Shown here: in pieces, positions 17,117-26,624 of the stretch
How positions within the stretch are numbered: the first letter of the stretch is position 1
Layout: every line of letters starts with the position of its first letter
Assembly (NCBI GenBank): GCA_014534425.1
Contig: JACVRN010000005.1
Span: forward strand, 1 to 64,000
Length of the DNA: 64,000 nucleotides
Direction of reading: 5' to 3'
Source of the DNA: Pyrinomonadaceae bacterium
GTDB taxonomy: Bacteria > Acidobacteriota > Blastocatellia > Pyrinomonadales > Pyrinomonadaceae
Position numbers and translations under genes: made by a program
The notes under the pieces: model-generated
Told to the model about the DNA's origin: nothing
Seen by the model: only the letters and a program-made list of their open reading frames with translations
Database searches by the model: none

Positions 17117-18992
17117 GCGAAGCGCCGCAACTTTGAGCGCCGCGTTTGTACTGCTGATTGTCTCTTTCATCTTCCCCTGCCTTTCGCACGCTCAGGGGAA
17201 GACTAAAACTCCGGCGAAGAAGAATGAAGGCGAGGCTTCGACGGACGAGCCTTCGCGTTTGACGAGTAGAATCGCGGACGTGCTGCGCTCTACGGCTGAA
17301 GGCGCTAAGAAGTGGAAGGACGAGAGGGCGGCTGCGCGAGTTCAAGCGGAAGTCGCAGACCTCATATGGGAGAGCGACCCCGCGCTGGCTCACGCGTTTC
17401 TAATCTCGGCCTGGGACAAGGCGTCTTCGGCCAAAGAAGAGAGGCGCAGGGAGCGCTCCGCTTACAGAAACTCGTCCGCGCAGACGGACACCAGGCGAGA
17501 AGTGATGATGGTGGCAAGACGACGCGCGCCGGAGCTTGCCAAACGCTGGCTGGGCGAGATGGCCGAAGAGACTGAGCGGCAAAGTCAGGAGCGCGGCATA
17601 TTCGATGACCGCACGCCGCGCACCACCGTTCTGCTGGAAATGGCGCTGGCTATAGCTCCGCAGGACGCGAAGGCTGCGGCTGATTTAGCGACGGAAAGTC
17701 TACAAGACGGCATCTCCATGGGTCTTCAAAGCGTTCTGCTGGCGATACAGCAGCAGGACTTCGAACTCGCGCAAGCGGTCTTTCGCCGTGCGCTTCAAAG
17801 ATTGAAGGCCGTGGGAATGGTTGACCCCAACGAGCTTTTGATTCTCTTTTCCTATCTCTACACGCCTGGGATGGTGAAGGCCGCCAACACTAGCGAAGAC
17901 CGCACGACTTTCAATCTTGCCGTCAGCCAGAACAGGGGGCAGGTGAAGGCGGCATCGCAACTGAATCCTGCGCTGGCGCTGGAGTATCTCAAAGTGGCGA
18001 CGGAAGTGTTGCTCAACGCGCCGCCGCCCGCCGCGACGGGCGAAATGGAAAAGGGCGCTCGCGCTCAACTGAGCGTCATAGCCATGCTCTACCCGCTCCT
18101 ACAGAAACAGTTGCCGGAGCAGGCTGCGGCTCTTAAACAGAAAGGGCTTCAGTTGGAGTCAGAGGCGAAGTTCTCGCCCGCGCCTGCACAGAGACCTGCG
18201 GACTTGCCTGAGCTTCGGCCCGGCGAAAAGATTGAAGAGTACGCGGAGCGGCGCATAGATTTGATGGAGGAGAACGCCAGGCGAGAGTCCAACCCGCTCA
18301 GGCGAGACATTCTCTTTGCGGAGGCCGCGATAGCCACCAACGCTGCGCGTTACGAGCGAGGCTGGTCTGTGGCAGGCAACATTCAGGACGAGCAACTTCG
18401 CGCAGACCTCAAGAACTGGCTCACCTATCGCGCCACGCTGCACCTGCTCGAAGCGAATGATTTCGACAGGGCTTATCAACTGCTCTCTAAAAATTCCGAA
18501 CAGGCGCAGCGCGCAGCGTCTCTCGTCATAGGCGCGCAGCGTCTGGTCAAGTCCAAGGATTTGACGCGCGCACGCGACTGGCTGCAAGAGGCGCAGGCGC
18601 TTCTGAAAAAAGCCGAGATGGACGAGAACTGGACGCGCATCAGTTTAGGCATAGTCACAGCTTACGGGCAGTTCGATAAGTGGGCCGCGCTCGATGCGCT
18701 GAACGACGGCGTCAAGCTGATGGGCAGGTTTCCCCTAGAGGCCAGCGCGGATGAACGCGCGCCGCTCATCAAAAAATTCTCCGTCAAGACCATCTCGGAC
18801 ATAACCTTCGGCACAAGCGGCTTCGGTTGGCGAGCAGCCGCAGGCGTCTTCGCGCCGGAACAGTTCGAGCAGGTGCTGGACGTGCTCGCAAAAATCGAAT
18901 CGCCGGAAGCGCGCGGCGTCGCCATCGTAGCTCTCTGCCGCAAACTGCTGAGCAAAGAGACCACGCCACGTCCACAAGCGAACGGCAATTGA
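17073..18992 (+). CDS. Secreted helical-repeat protein of unknown function
   Basis: 639 residues. After MNRNGREKAIALAGKR a hydrophobic segment ends at LSHAQ, a signal peptide. The rest is almost entirely helical, with paired Ala/Leu-rich helices (ALAHAFLISAWDKASSAK, ALALEYLKVATEVL, RAYQLLSKNSEQAQRAASLV) suggestive of HEAT- or TPR-like solenoids, though no clean TPR consensus. GGGAG at 17062-17066 favours ATG 17073 over ATG 17067. It begins inside the end of the previous gene. The C terminus ends just before the cruciform repeat at 19001. A scaffold or assembly role in the periplasm is plausible but unproven. Confidence 0.72.
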   Translation: MNRNGREKAIALAGKRSAATLSAAFVLLIVSFIFPCLSHAQGKTKTPAKKNEGEASTDEPSRLTSRIADVLRSTAEGAKKWKDERAAARVQAEVADLIWESDPALAHAFLISAWDKASSAKEERRRERSAYRNSSAQTDTRREVMMVARRRAPELAKRWLGEMAEETERQSQERGIFDDRTPRTTVLLEMALAIAPQDAKAAADLATESLQDGISMGLQSVLLAIQQQDFELAQAVFRRALQRLKAVGMVDPNELLILFSYLYTPGMVKAANTSEDRTTFNLAVSQNRGQVKAASQLNPALALEYLKVATEVLLNAPPPAATGEMEKGARAQLSVIAMLYPLLQKQLPEQAAALKQKGLQLESEAKFSPAPAQRPADLPELRPGEKIEEYAERRIDLMEENARRESNPLRRDILFAEAAIATNAARYERGWSVAGNIQDEQLRADLKNWLTYRATLHLLEANDFDRAYQLLSKNSEQAQRAASLVIGAQRLVKSKDLTRARDWLQEAQALLKKAEMDENWTRISLGIVTAYGQFDKWAALDALNDGVKLMGRFPLEASADERAPLIKKFSVKTISDITFGTSGFGWRAAAGVFAPEQFEQVLDVLAKIESPEARGVAIVALCRKLLSKETTPRPQANGN

Positions 18993-19000
18993 GTGTAAAT

Positions 19001-19083
19001 CAGGACAGTACCGCCTGCTTAAGCCGGGCGGGTCTCTAGCTTAACCAAAGACCCGCCCGGCTTAAGCAGGCGGTACTGTCCTG
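19001..19083. repeat. Cruciform element: 35-bp perfect inverted repeat
   Basis: The left arm (19001-19035) starts CAGGACAGTACCGCCTGCTT; the right arm (19049-19083) is its exact complement; the loop is 13 bases (CTAGCTTAACCAA). A single arm is repeated at 7990-8024. High stem stability would allow cruciform extrusion or strong termination after the upstream gene. Confidence 0.95.
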
Positions 19084-19140
19084 TCTATTGCCGCTTGAGT
19101 TGATTCTCATTGCCTCTTATGATGGCTGAAGAAACTCGAC

Positions 19141-20991
19141 ATGTCACAACAGAGCACTAAAGAGAACGGCGCGGTGGTTTATCAGCGCCTTGAGCCGGTC
19201 ACTGACGAGCGCCCGCAGCCTGAGCGCAAGAAGCCGGAGAAGAAGCCTTCGCTGCGCCAGTCTGCGCCCGCGCTGACGCCGCTTCTCATAGGCTTCGCAT
19301 TGCTGCTCGCGCTCGTGCTTGTCCTGGGCTACCTGAGCGTTCGACAGCTTAATGATGTCAGCTATCAAGTGTTGGACATGGAGCGACAGTATGCGGCGAG
19401 GCTGAGTTATCTCTTAAAGCTGCGCGTGGCGGCCACTACGCTCAACAACGAGGCGCGCACGCGTGCACAGGGTCGTGCGCGCGGCGAGCTTATGCCGCCC
19501 TTTGAATTGAATCTCAGAAGCGCACGCAACCAGATGAACGACCTGCTCCCGCAGCTTGACCGCCCGCCGTTCAGCGAGCAGGAGAAATGGCGCACGCTTC
19601 GTCAAGACCTCTCGGCGTTCGTTAAATCGACCGAGAGCATTGAGACCTACGAGGCCACGGACGAGACTAGCGGCTTCAAAAGATTTCAGAAGGTGGATGT
19701 CGAACTGAACGAGCTTTTGAATAACGCCGGAGCCGAGCAGGACGAAATCCTTCGCACGAGCGAAACCTTGCGCGCACGCGCCTCGCGCATGATTCTGATT
19801 CTCACCGCAGTTGCGCTCCTGATAGGCATACTGGTCATCGCCGCCACCGTACGCGAAGTGCAGCGCCGCTTCCGAGAGATGCGCGAGAGCCTTAACCTCG
19901 CCGGGCGCGAGAGGCTTTTCAGCACGCAGATGCTTGAAGGAATGGTCAGCGCCATCGCAGCCATAGACGAGCATGACCGAATCAGGAGCGCCAACTCCGC
20001 CTTCTACAAAATTTTTCCGGGCGCGAGCGTCGGCGCTTCCATTCACGGCAACTTCGCTTCGCACGAAGCGCTTCAGATGCTCGAAGCCGCAACTGCCTCG
20101 CAGGTCAAGATAGCGACCTATCGTGGGCGATGGGTCTGTAGCGCGGACACGCCCGAATGCACCGACCGCACCTTCGACGTTTACTCTTCGCCTCTGACGA
20201 TTGACGGCGGCGGCGGCCAGATAGTCACGCTCGTTGACGTGACGGAAGCGGCAGAGGCCGAAGCCGTGCTGAGAAGAACAGAGTCTTTGGCCGCAGTCGG
20301 GCAGGCCGCAGCGCAGGTCGCACATGAAATCAAGAACCCGCTTGGCAGCATACGCCTGGGCGTCTCCATGCTGCGCGACATGACCACGGAGCAGGAAGCA
20401 ATCAACACTATAGACCTCGTCGAGCGCGGCATAGACCACCTGAACAAGCTGGCCGTAGATGTCACACAGTTCTCGCGCCGCAAGGAGTTGAAGCGCACGG
20501 ATGTCTTGCTCTCAGACCTTTTGGACGAGAGCCTCAATCTCATCGCGGACAGAATCAAGGAGAAGAGCACGCCCGTAGAGAAGCGCTATATGGACGAAAA
20601 GCTTCACGGGAAATGGGACGCGGATCAACTGCGGCAGGTCTTCGTCAATCTGCTGGCAAACGCCGTGGACGCCAGCCCCGAAAACTCGCCCGTCGTCATT
20701 TACACAGAGCGCGCCAGGACGGACGCTGCCGCCGCACAGGGAAACGGCAATCGAAAACAGCCCGCGCACGCAGCCCTCGCGCGCATACGCATAGAAGATA
20801 ACGGCGCGGGCATGGACGAAAAGACGCGCTCGCGCATCTTCGAACCCTTCTTCACCACCAAAAAGCGCGGCACAGGCTTGGGCCTTGCAATCGTCAAGCA
20901 GATAGTCGAGCAACACGGCGGCACAATCTCAGTTGAAAGCCAAAGGGGCGAAGGCACGCGCTTCACAATAGATTTACCGCTACAGGCTTAG
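19141..20991 (+). CDS. Membrane sensor histidine kinase with PAS domain (orphan)
   Basis: 616 residues. A Pro/Lys-rich cytoplasmic tail precedes TM1 (about 46-66); a helical periplasmic sensor of about 150 residues follows, then TM2 (217-237), a PAS-like domain (about 255-360, IAAIDEHDRIRSANSAFYKIFPG), HisKA with phospho-acceptor H395 (AHEIKNPLGSIRLG) and HATPase_c with N box (VFVNLLANAVDAS), G1 (DNGAGMDE) and GTGLGLAIVKQIVEQHGG. All catalytic boxes are intact, so it should autophosphorylate. No response regulator is adjacent; the nearest receiver gene is 42 kb away. The signal sensed is unknown. Confidence 0.94.
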   Translation: MSQQSTKENGAVVYQRLEPVTDERPQPERKKPEKKPSLRQSAPALTPLLIGFALLLALVLVLGYLSVRQLNDVSYQVLDMERQYAARLSYLLKLRVAATTLNNEARTRAQGRARGELMPPFELNLRSARNQMNDLLPQLDRPPFSEQEKWRTLRQDLSAFVKSTESIETYEATDETSGFKRFQKVDVELNELLNNAGAEQDEILRTSETLRARASRMILILTAVALLIGILVIAATVREVQRRFREMRESLNLAGRERLFSTQMLEGMVSAIAAIDEHDRIRSANSAFYKIFPGASVGASIHGNFASHEALQMLEAATASQVKIATYRGRWVCSADTPECTDRTFDVYSSPLTIDGGGGQIVTLVDVTEAAEAEAVLRRTESLAAVGQAAAQVAHEIKNPLGSIRLGVSMLRDMTTEQEAINTIDLVERGIDHLNKLAVDVTQFSRRKELKRTDVLLSDLLDESLNLIADRIKEKSTPVEKRYMDEKLHGKWDADQLRQVFVNLLANAVDASPENSPVVIYTERARTDAAAAQGNGNRKQPAHAALARIRIEDNGAGMDEKTRSRIFEPFFTTKKRGTGLGLAIVKQIVEQHGGTISVESQRGEGTRFTIDLPLQA

Positions 20992-21015
20992 GTCACAGCC
21001 TACAGGTTAAGACTT

Positions 21016-21585
21016 ATGAGATTCAGCTACAGAATTGATGATGATGTGGAGCTTTCTCTGGCCGAAGTGCGTCATGCCGAAGAGGTTTATCAACTGGTAA
21101 AGGATAATTACGATTATCTCAGGCAATGGCTGCCGTGGCTTGATGAGGATTACGCTCTTGAGCATGCCCGTGATGTCATTAAGCAGAACCTACTGAACTT
21201 GTCCGAGAACAAAGGCTTCTCTATGCGTATACTTTTTCAGAAACGCATGGCGGGTAACATAAGCTACAACTTTATAGACTGGAGACACCGCAGGACAGAG
21301 ATAGGCTACTGGCTGGCCGCTCCTTTTCAGGGCAAAGGAATCATGACGAAGGCTTGCAGGGCTTTAATAGACAACGCCTTTCATGAGATGAAGCTCAATC
21401 GCGTGGAGATTTGTTGTGTGGTTGAAAATAAGAGAAGCCGCATGATTCCCGAAAGGCTGGGGTTCACGCTTGAGGGAGTCTTGCGTCAAGGCGAGTGGCT
21501 GCACGACAGCTTTCATGACCTTGCAGTTTATTCAACGCTGGCGAGCGAGTGGCGGGATAAAGATTCGCCGTCGAAGACGCGATGA
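21016..21585 (+). CDS. GNAT acetyltransferase, RimL-like
   Basis: 189 residues of the RimJ/RimL (Acetyltransf_3) type. Markers are YLRQWLPWLDEDYALEHA near the N terminus, IGYWLAAPFQGKGIMTKACRALIDNAF (acetyl-CoA binding), and NRVEICCVVENKRSRMIPERLGFTLEGVLRQGEWL. This family acetylates N-terminal amines of ribosomal proteins or small molecules; B. subtilis YdaF is a near relative in layout. It begins 24 bases after the histidine kinase stop, so it may share its transcript. Exact target unknown. Confidence 0.88.
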   Translation: MRFSYRIDDDVELSLAEVRHAEEVYQLVKDNYDYLRQWLPWLDEDYALEHARDVIKQNLLNLSENKGFSMRILFQKRMAGNISYNFIDWRHRRTEIGYWLAAPFQGKGIMTKACRALIDNAFHEMKLNRVEICCVVENKRSRMIPERLGFTLEGVLRQGEWLHDSFHDLAVYSTLASEWRDKDSPSKTR

Positions 21586-21658
21586 CATGCCGCAGGATAC
21601 CAACCTCTTAATGATTCGACTGGCGAAAGCGCTCGGAATGGCCCTGCCCGCTCATTGC

Positions 21659-21696
21659 TTTAAACAAAACACGGGCAGAGGACTTGTCCCTGCCCC
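21659..21696 (-). terminator. Rho-independent terminator for hemL
   Basis: On the minus strand a GGGCAG(G)GAC...GTCC(T)CTGCCC hairpin (21673-21695) is followed by GTGTTTTGTTT. It lies 30 bases past the hemL stop. The adjoining 21586-21672 has no gene. Confidence 0.75.
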
Positions 21697-21723
21697 CTAC
21701 AATTATTCATCCCGTGATAGAGC

Positions 21724-23031
21724 TTATCCCGCTACTTTGCGAAATGCCTTGCGGCCAGCCTCTATTGTTCTGTCTAACAACTCGTCCGTGTGAGCGGTGC
21801 TGATGAAGGCTGCCTCGAATTGCGAGGGCGCAAGGTAAACGCCCTCTTCGAGCATGGCGTGGAAGAATTTGCCGTAAAGCTCTCGGTTGCTGCGCGCGGC
21901 GCTTGTCCAATCCGTCACGGGTTCGCCGGTGAAGAATGAAGTCCACATGGAGCCTACACGGTTGGTCACGGTCTCGAAGCCCGCTTCGCGTGCGGCTCCC
22001 GTGAGGCCGTTGCACAGACGCTCGCCAGCTCGCTCAAGCCTTTCGTAAATTGATTTGTCGCGCAAACGTCGAAGCGTAGTCAGCCCTGCCATCATTGCCA
22101 AAGGATTGCCGGAGAGCGTGCCCGCCTGGTAGATGTTTCCTGCGGGCGCTATGTGATTCATAATGTCTCGGCTCGCGCCGTAGGCTCCTACGGGAAGCCC
22201 GCCGCCTATAATCTTGCCCATAGTAGTGATGTCCGGCATCACTTTATAAAGCTCCTGCGCTCCGCCGCGCGCCAAGCGAAAGCCCGTCATCACTTCATCG
22301 AAGATTAGAAGAGCGTCGCGCCGCTTTGTTATCTCGCGCACGCTCTCCAGATAACCTTCGCGCGGCGGCACGCAGCCCATGTTGCCGACCACAGGCTCTA
22401 TGATGACGGCTGCTATGTCTTCGTGCTCGTCAAAGACGCGCTCTAAACCTTCGGCGTCGTTGAAGGAAACCGTGATGGTGTTTTGAGCCAGCGTTGCGGG
22501 AACTCCAGGGCTATCCGGCAATCCAAGGGTGGCAACGCCTGAGCCTGCTTTGACCAGCAGGCTGTCGCCGTGGCCGTGATAACAGCCCTCGAACTTGACC
22601 AGCTTGTTGCGACCCGTCAGCCCGCGCGCAAGGCGTATAGCGGACATCGTTGCTTCGGTGCCGCTATTGACCATTCGCACCATCTCTACAGAAGGCACAG
22701 CGTCCCTGATTTCTTCGGCCATCAGGACTTCCAATTCCGTAGGCGCGCCGTAGCTTGTGCCGTGCGCCAGAGCATCTCTTAAAGCGCTCAAGACCTCTTC
22801 GTCGGCGTGGCCCAGAATCATAGGCCCCCAGGAGCCTACGTAATCAATGTAGGTCTTCCCGTCAACGTCCGTCATCTCTGCGCCCTTTGCGCTTCGAATA
22901 AAACGGGGCGTGCCGCCGACTCCGCGAAAAGCGCGCACGGGCGAATTCACTCCGCCCGGCATCAACTCAATCGCCCGCGCAAACAATTCCTCAGAGCGCC
23001 CACCGCGCTCGTCCTTCTGTGCTGAACTCAT
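21724..23031 (-). CDS. hemL: Glutamate-1-semialdehyde 2,1-aminomutase
   Basis: 435 residues, class III PLP aminotransferase fold. The N terminus ([31 protein letters not shown]) and [18 protein letters not shown] are diagnostic; the PLP lysine is K273 in [17 protein letters not shown]. It converts glutamate-1-semialdehyde to 5-aminolevulinate, so the cell makes heme by the C5 (glutamyl-tRNA) route. The other heme genes in the window, hemE-hemH-hemY, lie 28 kb away, so the pathway is split. No strong ribosome site precedes the ATG. A terminator follows at 21659-21696. Confidence 0.97.
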   Translation of the reverse strand: MSSAQKDERGGRSEELFARAIELMPGGVNSPVRAFRGVGGTPRFIRSAKGAEMTDVDGKTYIDYVGSWGPMILGHADEEVLSALRDALAHGTSYGAPTELEVLMAEEIRDAVPSVEMVRMVNSGTEATMSAIRLARGLTGRNKLVKFEGCYHGHGDSLLVKAGSGVATLGLPDSPGVPATLAQNTITVSFNDAEGLERVFDEHEDIAAVIIEPVVGNMGCVPPREGYLESVREITKRRDALLIFDEVMTGFRLARGGAQELYKVMPDITTMGKIIGGGLPVGAYGASRDIMNHIAPAGNIYQAGTLSGNPLAMMAGLTTLRRLRDKSIYERLERAGERLCNGLTGAAREAGFETVTNRVGSMWTSFFTGEPVTDWTSAARSNRELYGKFFHAMLEEGVYLAPSQFEAAFISTAHTDELLDRTIEAGRKAFRKVAG

Positions 23032-23078
23032 AAAAGTATTCTAAGACGAAGAAGGGAAAAGTGGAAAACGGTTTGTGA

Positions 23079-23139
23079 AAGTCCCAAGACTCAAGTCAAA
23101 GACTCTTTCTTTTGACTTGAGTCTTGGAACCTGGGACTT
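23079..23139. repeat. Intergenic palindrome, AAGACTCAAGTCAAA family
   Basis: Perfect 15-bp arms AAGACTCAAGTCAAA (23086-23100) and TTTGACTTGAGTCTT (23111-23125), flanked by further partial pairing AAGTCCC/GGGACTT. Located between the hemL start and the end of the BON-LysM gene. Confidence 0.88.
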
Positions 23140-23140
23140 T

Positions 23141-23617
23141 TTAGCTTTTCGGCAGGTTCAGAACGTCGCCCGGATGTATGACGGATTCGGGCGACTGCAT
23201 CTTGTCGCGGTTGGCGTAGAAGATTTTCATGTACTCGTTGCCGTCGCCGTAATGGTTCTTGGCAATCTTCCAGAGCGAGTCGCCGGGCTTGACCGTGTAG
23301 GTCTCCACGTCCGTTTGCCACTCCTGCTGTTGCGCCTGCGGTTCGACCGTAAACTCCACAGTGATGTCCTGGTAGTTTGGGTCTACGAGCTTGATTTGAT
23401 CCCACACCTGATTGCTGACCTCATCTGACGGCGAGACGCCGCGTATGAAGAGCTTGTCGTCCTGCACATGCAGGTTCTGAACGCGCACGCCATTCTGGTC
23501 TATGAAGTTCAGTACGCTGCGATACTTGTTCTTCAGGTCTTCAAAGCGCTGGTTGGCGTCCGGCGCTGCCTGCGCTGCCGCCGCGCCTGAGCCAAACATC
23601 TTGTCGAATAATCCCAT
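23141..23617 (-). CDS. BON-LysM protein, Kbp/YgaU-like
   Basis: 158 residues with the layout of E. coli Kbp (149 residues): MGLFDKMFG start, a BON-type domain (about 25-95: VLNFIDQNGVRVQNLHVQDDKLFIRG) and a C-terminal LysM (YTVKPGDSLWKIAKNHYGDGNEYMKIFYANRD ... IHPGDVLNLP, about 108-156). There is no signal peptide, so it is cytoplasmic, as Kbp is. Kbp binds potassium; by homology this may too, but ligand residues were not compared. AGGAGA lies ahead of the start. It appears monocistronic, with a 211-base upstream gap in which I see nothing definite. Confidence 0.9.
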   Translation of the reverse strand: MGLFDKMFGSGAAAAQAAPDANQRFEDLKNKYRSVLNFIDQNGVRVQNLHVQDDKLFIRGVSPSDEVSNQVWDQIKLVDPNYQDITVEFTVEPQAQQQEWQTDVETYTVKPGDSLWKIAKNHYGDGNEYMKIFYANRDKMQSPESVIHPGDVLNLPKS

Positions 23618-23828
23618 AATCTTTTCTCCTATCGAAGATGAAATCCAGCCTGCCCGCAGAGTGACAGGCTGGCAGTCAACGAGGGAATTACGAGGGGCGT
23701 TTTGGCAAGATTTATACCAACGGAGATTATGCTTAATAGAGGGTCAAGTCAAACTTTTATGTTTGTAAACAGTTCGTTTGAATTTCAGTTTGATACAGTC
23801 CGGCGCGCGGCACAGGAGGCTTGGCGTT

Positions 23829-25013
23829 TTATCCGAAGATGCTGCGCCACTGGCGCTCAAGCGAGCTTCCGAAAAGAAAGGCGCTGAGGCTAGGCTGCTC
23901 GTGCGAGCGGTCGTAGCCTACAAGCTCTACGTAAGCGCGGCCCTCAACCTCTTCATTCCCGTGGCGGCCATGCACGCTGCACGCGCCTTCCCAGTAAACA
24001 ATCATAGTGGTGCCGCGCGTATCAAGCTCCTGATCCTGCATCACGGGAGTAACCGTGACATCAACGCCGAAGCGTGGAACCCTCAGACGCCAGCCGCTCG
24101 GATACACGGCTTCAGTGTGAGGGCTTCGCCAGTTGCCCTTGGCTTCCAGCACGAAGTCTTCGCGCTTAAGATGCGTCCAAGCGCCCGAAGCATCAACGTA
24201 AGTTCCGCTTGAAAAAGGCGAAGGCCCGCCCTGCGCGTTGCGTATGTGATAGACCATCACCTCCGCTCCGGTCGAAAGCTGAATGCTGAACCAGTCCCAT
24301 CCCTTCTGATTCTCCGTAGTGCGCCAGGTGCCGAACTCCCTGTCCATCCAGGCGGAGCCTGTGAAGTCTTCCGTCAGGCCGTGCCATGTAATTCGCCCCT
24401 CCGCACGGAAGCGAGTGAAAGAGAAGTAACGAGAAGCTTCGCCTTCATCCTTGAAGCTCACGCCCCGTTGCTCGTGCCCGTTCAGCACGGGCGGCTTTTC
24501 GCTCTTCAGCTTCACTTCAAAAATCAGGTCATCGCCCAAAGTGGCGCGCAGGACGTGCGCGCCCTCCATTTCGCGCACAGTCCAATCGCCAAGACGCAGG
24601 TAATATTTCTTCTCGCTCGCATGCGCTGGCAAATCGAAGACGCCGCCCGTGCTCTTGCGATGCTCATAGCGGAAGCTCTGGCGCGACTCGTCCGTCAAAG
24701 CAAAGTGCGCCAAGTAAAGCGGGTTGGCTATCAACCTGAGCGGCACGACGCCGAAGCGATCGAGGTCTGTGCGACGCTGGAAGAAGACCAACTCGAAACC
24801 GAACCGGCGACCACTACTGGTCTGCATGTGGCCTGTGTAATACCACCACTCGGTCTGCGCTGTCTGGTGCGCGTAAAGGTCTCTGGGCAACTCAACGCCC
24901 CTGTGCTCCGTCCCGTCGCGCAAGGTAGAAGCAGGCCCCGTCACCACGTCCGCAATCTGATCCAGCACGCTCGCGGCAAACTGCTCAAGTGGCTCTATGA
25001 AATTAGTGCTCAT
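23829..25013 (-). CDS. AttH/CrtC-like (lipocalin-type) hydrolase family protein
   Basis: 394 residues. Two beta-barrel halves are suggested by the signatures QTEWWYYTGHMQTSSGRRFGFELVFFQRR near the N terminus and GSAWMDREFGTWRTTENQKGWDWFSIQLSTG in the centre, which are typical of the AttH/CrtC (hydroxyneurosporene synthase) superfamily. Members include carotenoid 1,2-hydratase and many proteins of unknown substrate. No signal peptide is evident. The frame ends VERQWRSIFG near base 23829. The flanking genes (Kbp-like, RqcH) give no hint of function. I consider the family certain and the reaction unknown. Confidence 0.85.
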   Translation of the reverse strand: MSTNFIEPLEQFAASVLDQIADVVTGPASTLRDGTEHRGVELPRDLYAHQTAQTEWWYYTGHMQTSSGRRFGFELVFFQRRTDLDRFGVVPLRLIANPLYLAHFALTDESRQSFRYEHRKSTGGVFDLPAHASEKKYYLRLGDWTVREMEGAHVLRATLGDDLIFEVKLKSEKPPVLNGHEQRGVSFKDEGEASRYFSFTRFRAEGRITWHGLTEDFTGSAWMDREFGTWRTTENQKGWDWFSIQLSTGAEVMVYHIRNAQGGPSPFSSGTYVDASGAWTHLKREDFVLEAKGNWRSPHTEAVYPSGWRLRVPRFGVDVTVTPVMQDQELDTRGTTMIVYWEGACSVHGRHGNEEVEGRAYVELVGYDRSHEQPSLSAFLFGSSLERQWRSIFG

Positions 25014-25118
25014 GCGAAAATCGATTCTCTCTGAAGCTCAAACTTGAAAACAGCAAAGCTACACAACTGCTTTAACGAAAGTGTGACGATTGAGTAGTGA
25101 GTAGAAGAAACCGACTTC

Positions 25119-26561
25119 TTATCTATTCACCAGCCTTGGCTCTACGGTGATGGAGCGGAAGCTGGACATGCGTACCAGGCCGGGGGCTGCGCCTTTCGGC
25201 TTGGAGAGAAATTTGCGCTGTGTGTAATGGACTGTGACTTTGGTGTCGTTGCGCGCCTGGCTGAAGTGTGCTGCGAGTTGTGCGGCTTCTACGAGCGTGC
25301 GATGCGGAATCTCTGTGCGGGCGGGATTGCGGACGACGACGTGCGAGCCTGGATAGTCTGCGGCATGAAGCCAAAGGTCATGTGGGCGCGCTATGCGAAA
25401 CGTCAGATTGTCATTGTCGCGCGCCGCGCGGCCCACCAGAATCTCGTAGCCGTCCGTAGACGTGTAACGTCGCGCGCCGGGCACGCGCTCCGCCTCCTGT
25501 TTCTTCCTGGACTGCCTGCCGCCATCGACCCCGCGCTCGGGCTTTGCGCTGAAAGCATCAAGGGCCTCCGTGTCGCGCGCGTGCGCGATGCCTTCGAGCT
25601 TTTCCCTTTGAGCTTCAAGCTTCTCTAACTCTTTCTCTACGCCCGCGAGCCTCTCGGCTATCTCACGGCTGGCGCGGCGCGCCTTCGTGTAGCGCGTGAA
25701 GCGATGCTCGGCCTCTTCCTGCAAAGAACTGTTCTCGTCAACCTCCACCTCAATCAACGGCGCGCCTTCCGTGTAGTAATCCCTGATTAAGACCACAGGC
25801 CCTCGCCGCTCTGCGGTCGCAAGATTAGCGAGCAGCAGGTCGCCTATGCGCTTGTGCTCGTCCGCATCGCCGTGCGCCTTCAAATCTCCCTCCAGATGGC
25901 GCTTGAGCTTGACGCGCTGTGCAATCTCTTTATTTAACCGCGAGCGCTCGCGTGCGACGCGTGCATCAAACTCGCGCTTCGCCTCCTGCTCACGGTAATA
26001 ATTGTCTGCTGTCTCGGACAGAGAATCGAACGCGCCGCGCTCCATGACCGTATGCGCTGTGCGCGTGACCGTTTGAGCGGGCGGCGCGTATCTTTCGCCA
26101 GCCTCCTGCCCTTCGCCTTTGAGCGAGCGCAGCGTGTCGATTATGTAGCCGTGTTCGTTCAGCAGGAGCAGATTCGCGGCCCGTCCCGTCAACTGCGCTA
26201 CGAGCGTGCGCTCCACAACGTTTCCGACAGCATCCCTGCCGTTGAAAGAGAAGCGCACGATGCGGTCATTCTCATCCTTTGCGAGCGCGACAAGCACGGC
26301 CCCGCTCAAATGTTTTCTCAGAGCCAGCACGAAAGAGGCAGATTGCAGAGACTGTTTTTCAAGCTCGCGCACGCGCCTCTGTATTAGATAAAGGCGCGGG
26401 CCTGAGTTTGGGTCAACGCTGATGAAGAGATAAAGGCCGTCGCTCAAACGAAAATCTACTGCGAGCGACGTGCGAGAGAGTTGAAAGACCTTGCCAAAGG
26501 CGCGCCCAACAAGCTGCGGCCTTATCTCTTCAACAATGGCTTTGATGGTCTCGTCGTTCAT
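25119..26561 (-). CDS. NFACT / RqcH-like ribosome quality-control protein
   Basis: 480 residues from ATG 26561. NFACT-N occupies roughly 1-200 (MNDETIKAIVEEIRPQLVGRAFGKVFQL), coiled-coil helices follow (about 200-330), and the C-terminal NFACT-R domain holds LWLHAADYPGSHVVVRNP and THYTQRK-like FLSKPKGAAPGLV. Bacterial RqcH binds obstructed 50S subunits and recruits tRNA-Ala to add Ala tails; older annotations call it fibronectin-binding protein. The protein is shorter than B. subtilis RqcH (about 570). A TTG start 8 codons upstream exists but adds nothing conserved. The CCA/HhH details were not checked. Confidence 0.9.
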   Translation of the reverse strand: MNDETIKAIVEEIRPQLVGRAFGKVFQLSRTSLAVDFRLSDGLYLFISVDPNSGPRLYLIQRRVRELEKQSLQSASFVLALRKHLSGAVLVALAKDENDRIVRFSFNGRDAVGNVVERTLVAQLTGRAANLLLLNEHGYIIDTLRSLKGEGQEAGERYAPPAQTVTRTAHTVMERGAFDSLSETADNYYREQEAKREFDARVARERSRLNKEIAQRVKLKRHLEGDLKAHGDADEHKRIGDLLLANLATAERRGPVVLIRDYYTEGAPLIEVEVDENSSLQEEAEHRFTRYTKARRASREIAERLAGVEKELEKLEAQREKLEGIAHARDTEALDAFSAKPERGVDGGRQSRKKQEAERVPGARRYTSTDGYEILVGRAARDNDNLTFRIARPHDLWLHAADYPGSHVVVRNPARTEIPHRTLVEAAQLAAHFSQARNDTKVTVHYTQRKFLSKPKGAAPGLVRMSSFRSITVEPRLVNR

Positions 26562-26624
26562 GGAATAGCAGTCGGCGTTCAGCAACCAGCTTTAGCTCAA
26601 AGCTAACAGACTTTCTCCGTCTAA

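Noticed and set aside
19414-20439. 341-codon minus-strand frame
   Set aside because: Antisense to the histidine kinase, whose H, N and G boxes are intact; low-complexity His/Arg-rich product.
8037-25013. A carotenoid pathway from the phytoene dehydrogenase-like and CrtC/AttH-like genes
   Set aside because: The genes are 14 kb apart, no phytoene synthase or cyclase is present, and both families include many non-carotenoid members.
24246-25034. 262-codon plus-strand frame
   Set aside because: Antisense to the AttH/CrtC-like gene, which shows conserved EWWYYTGH and other motifs.
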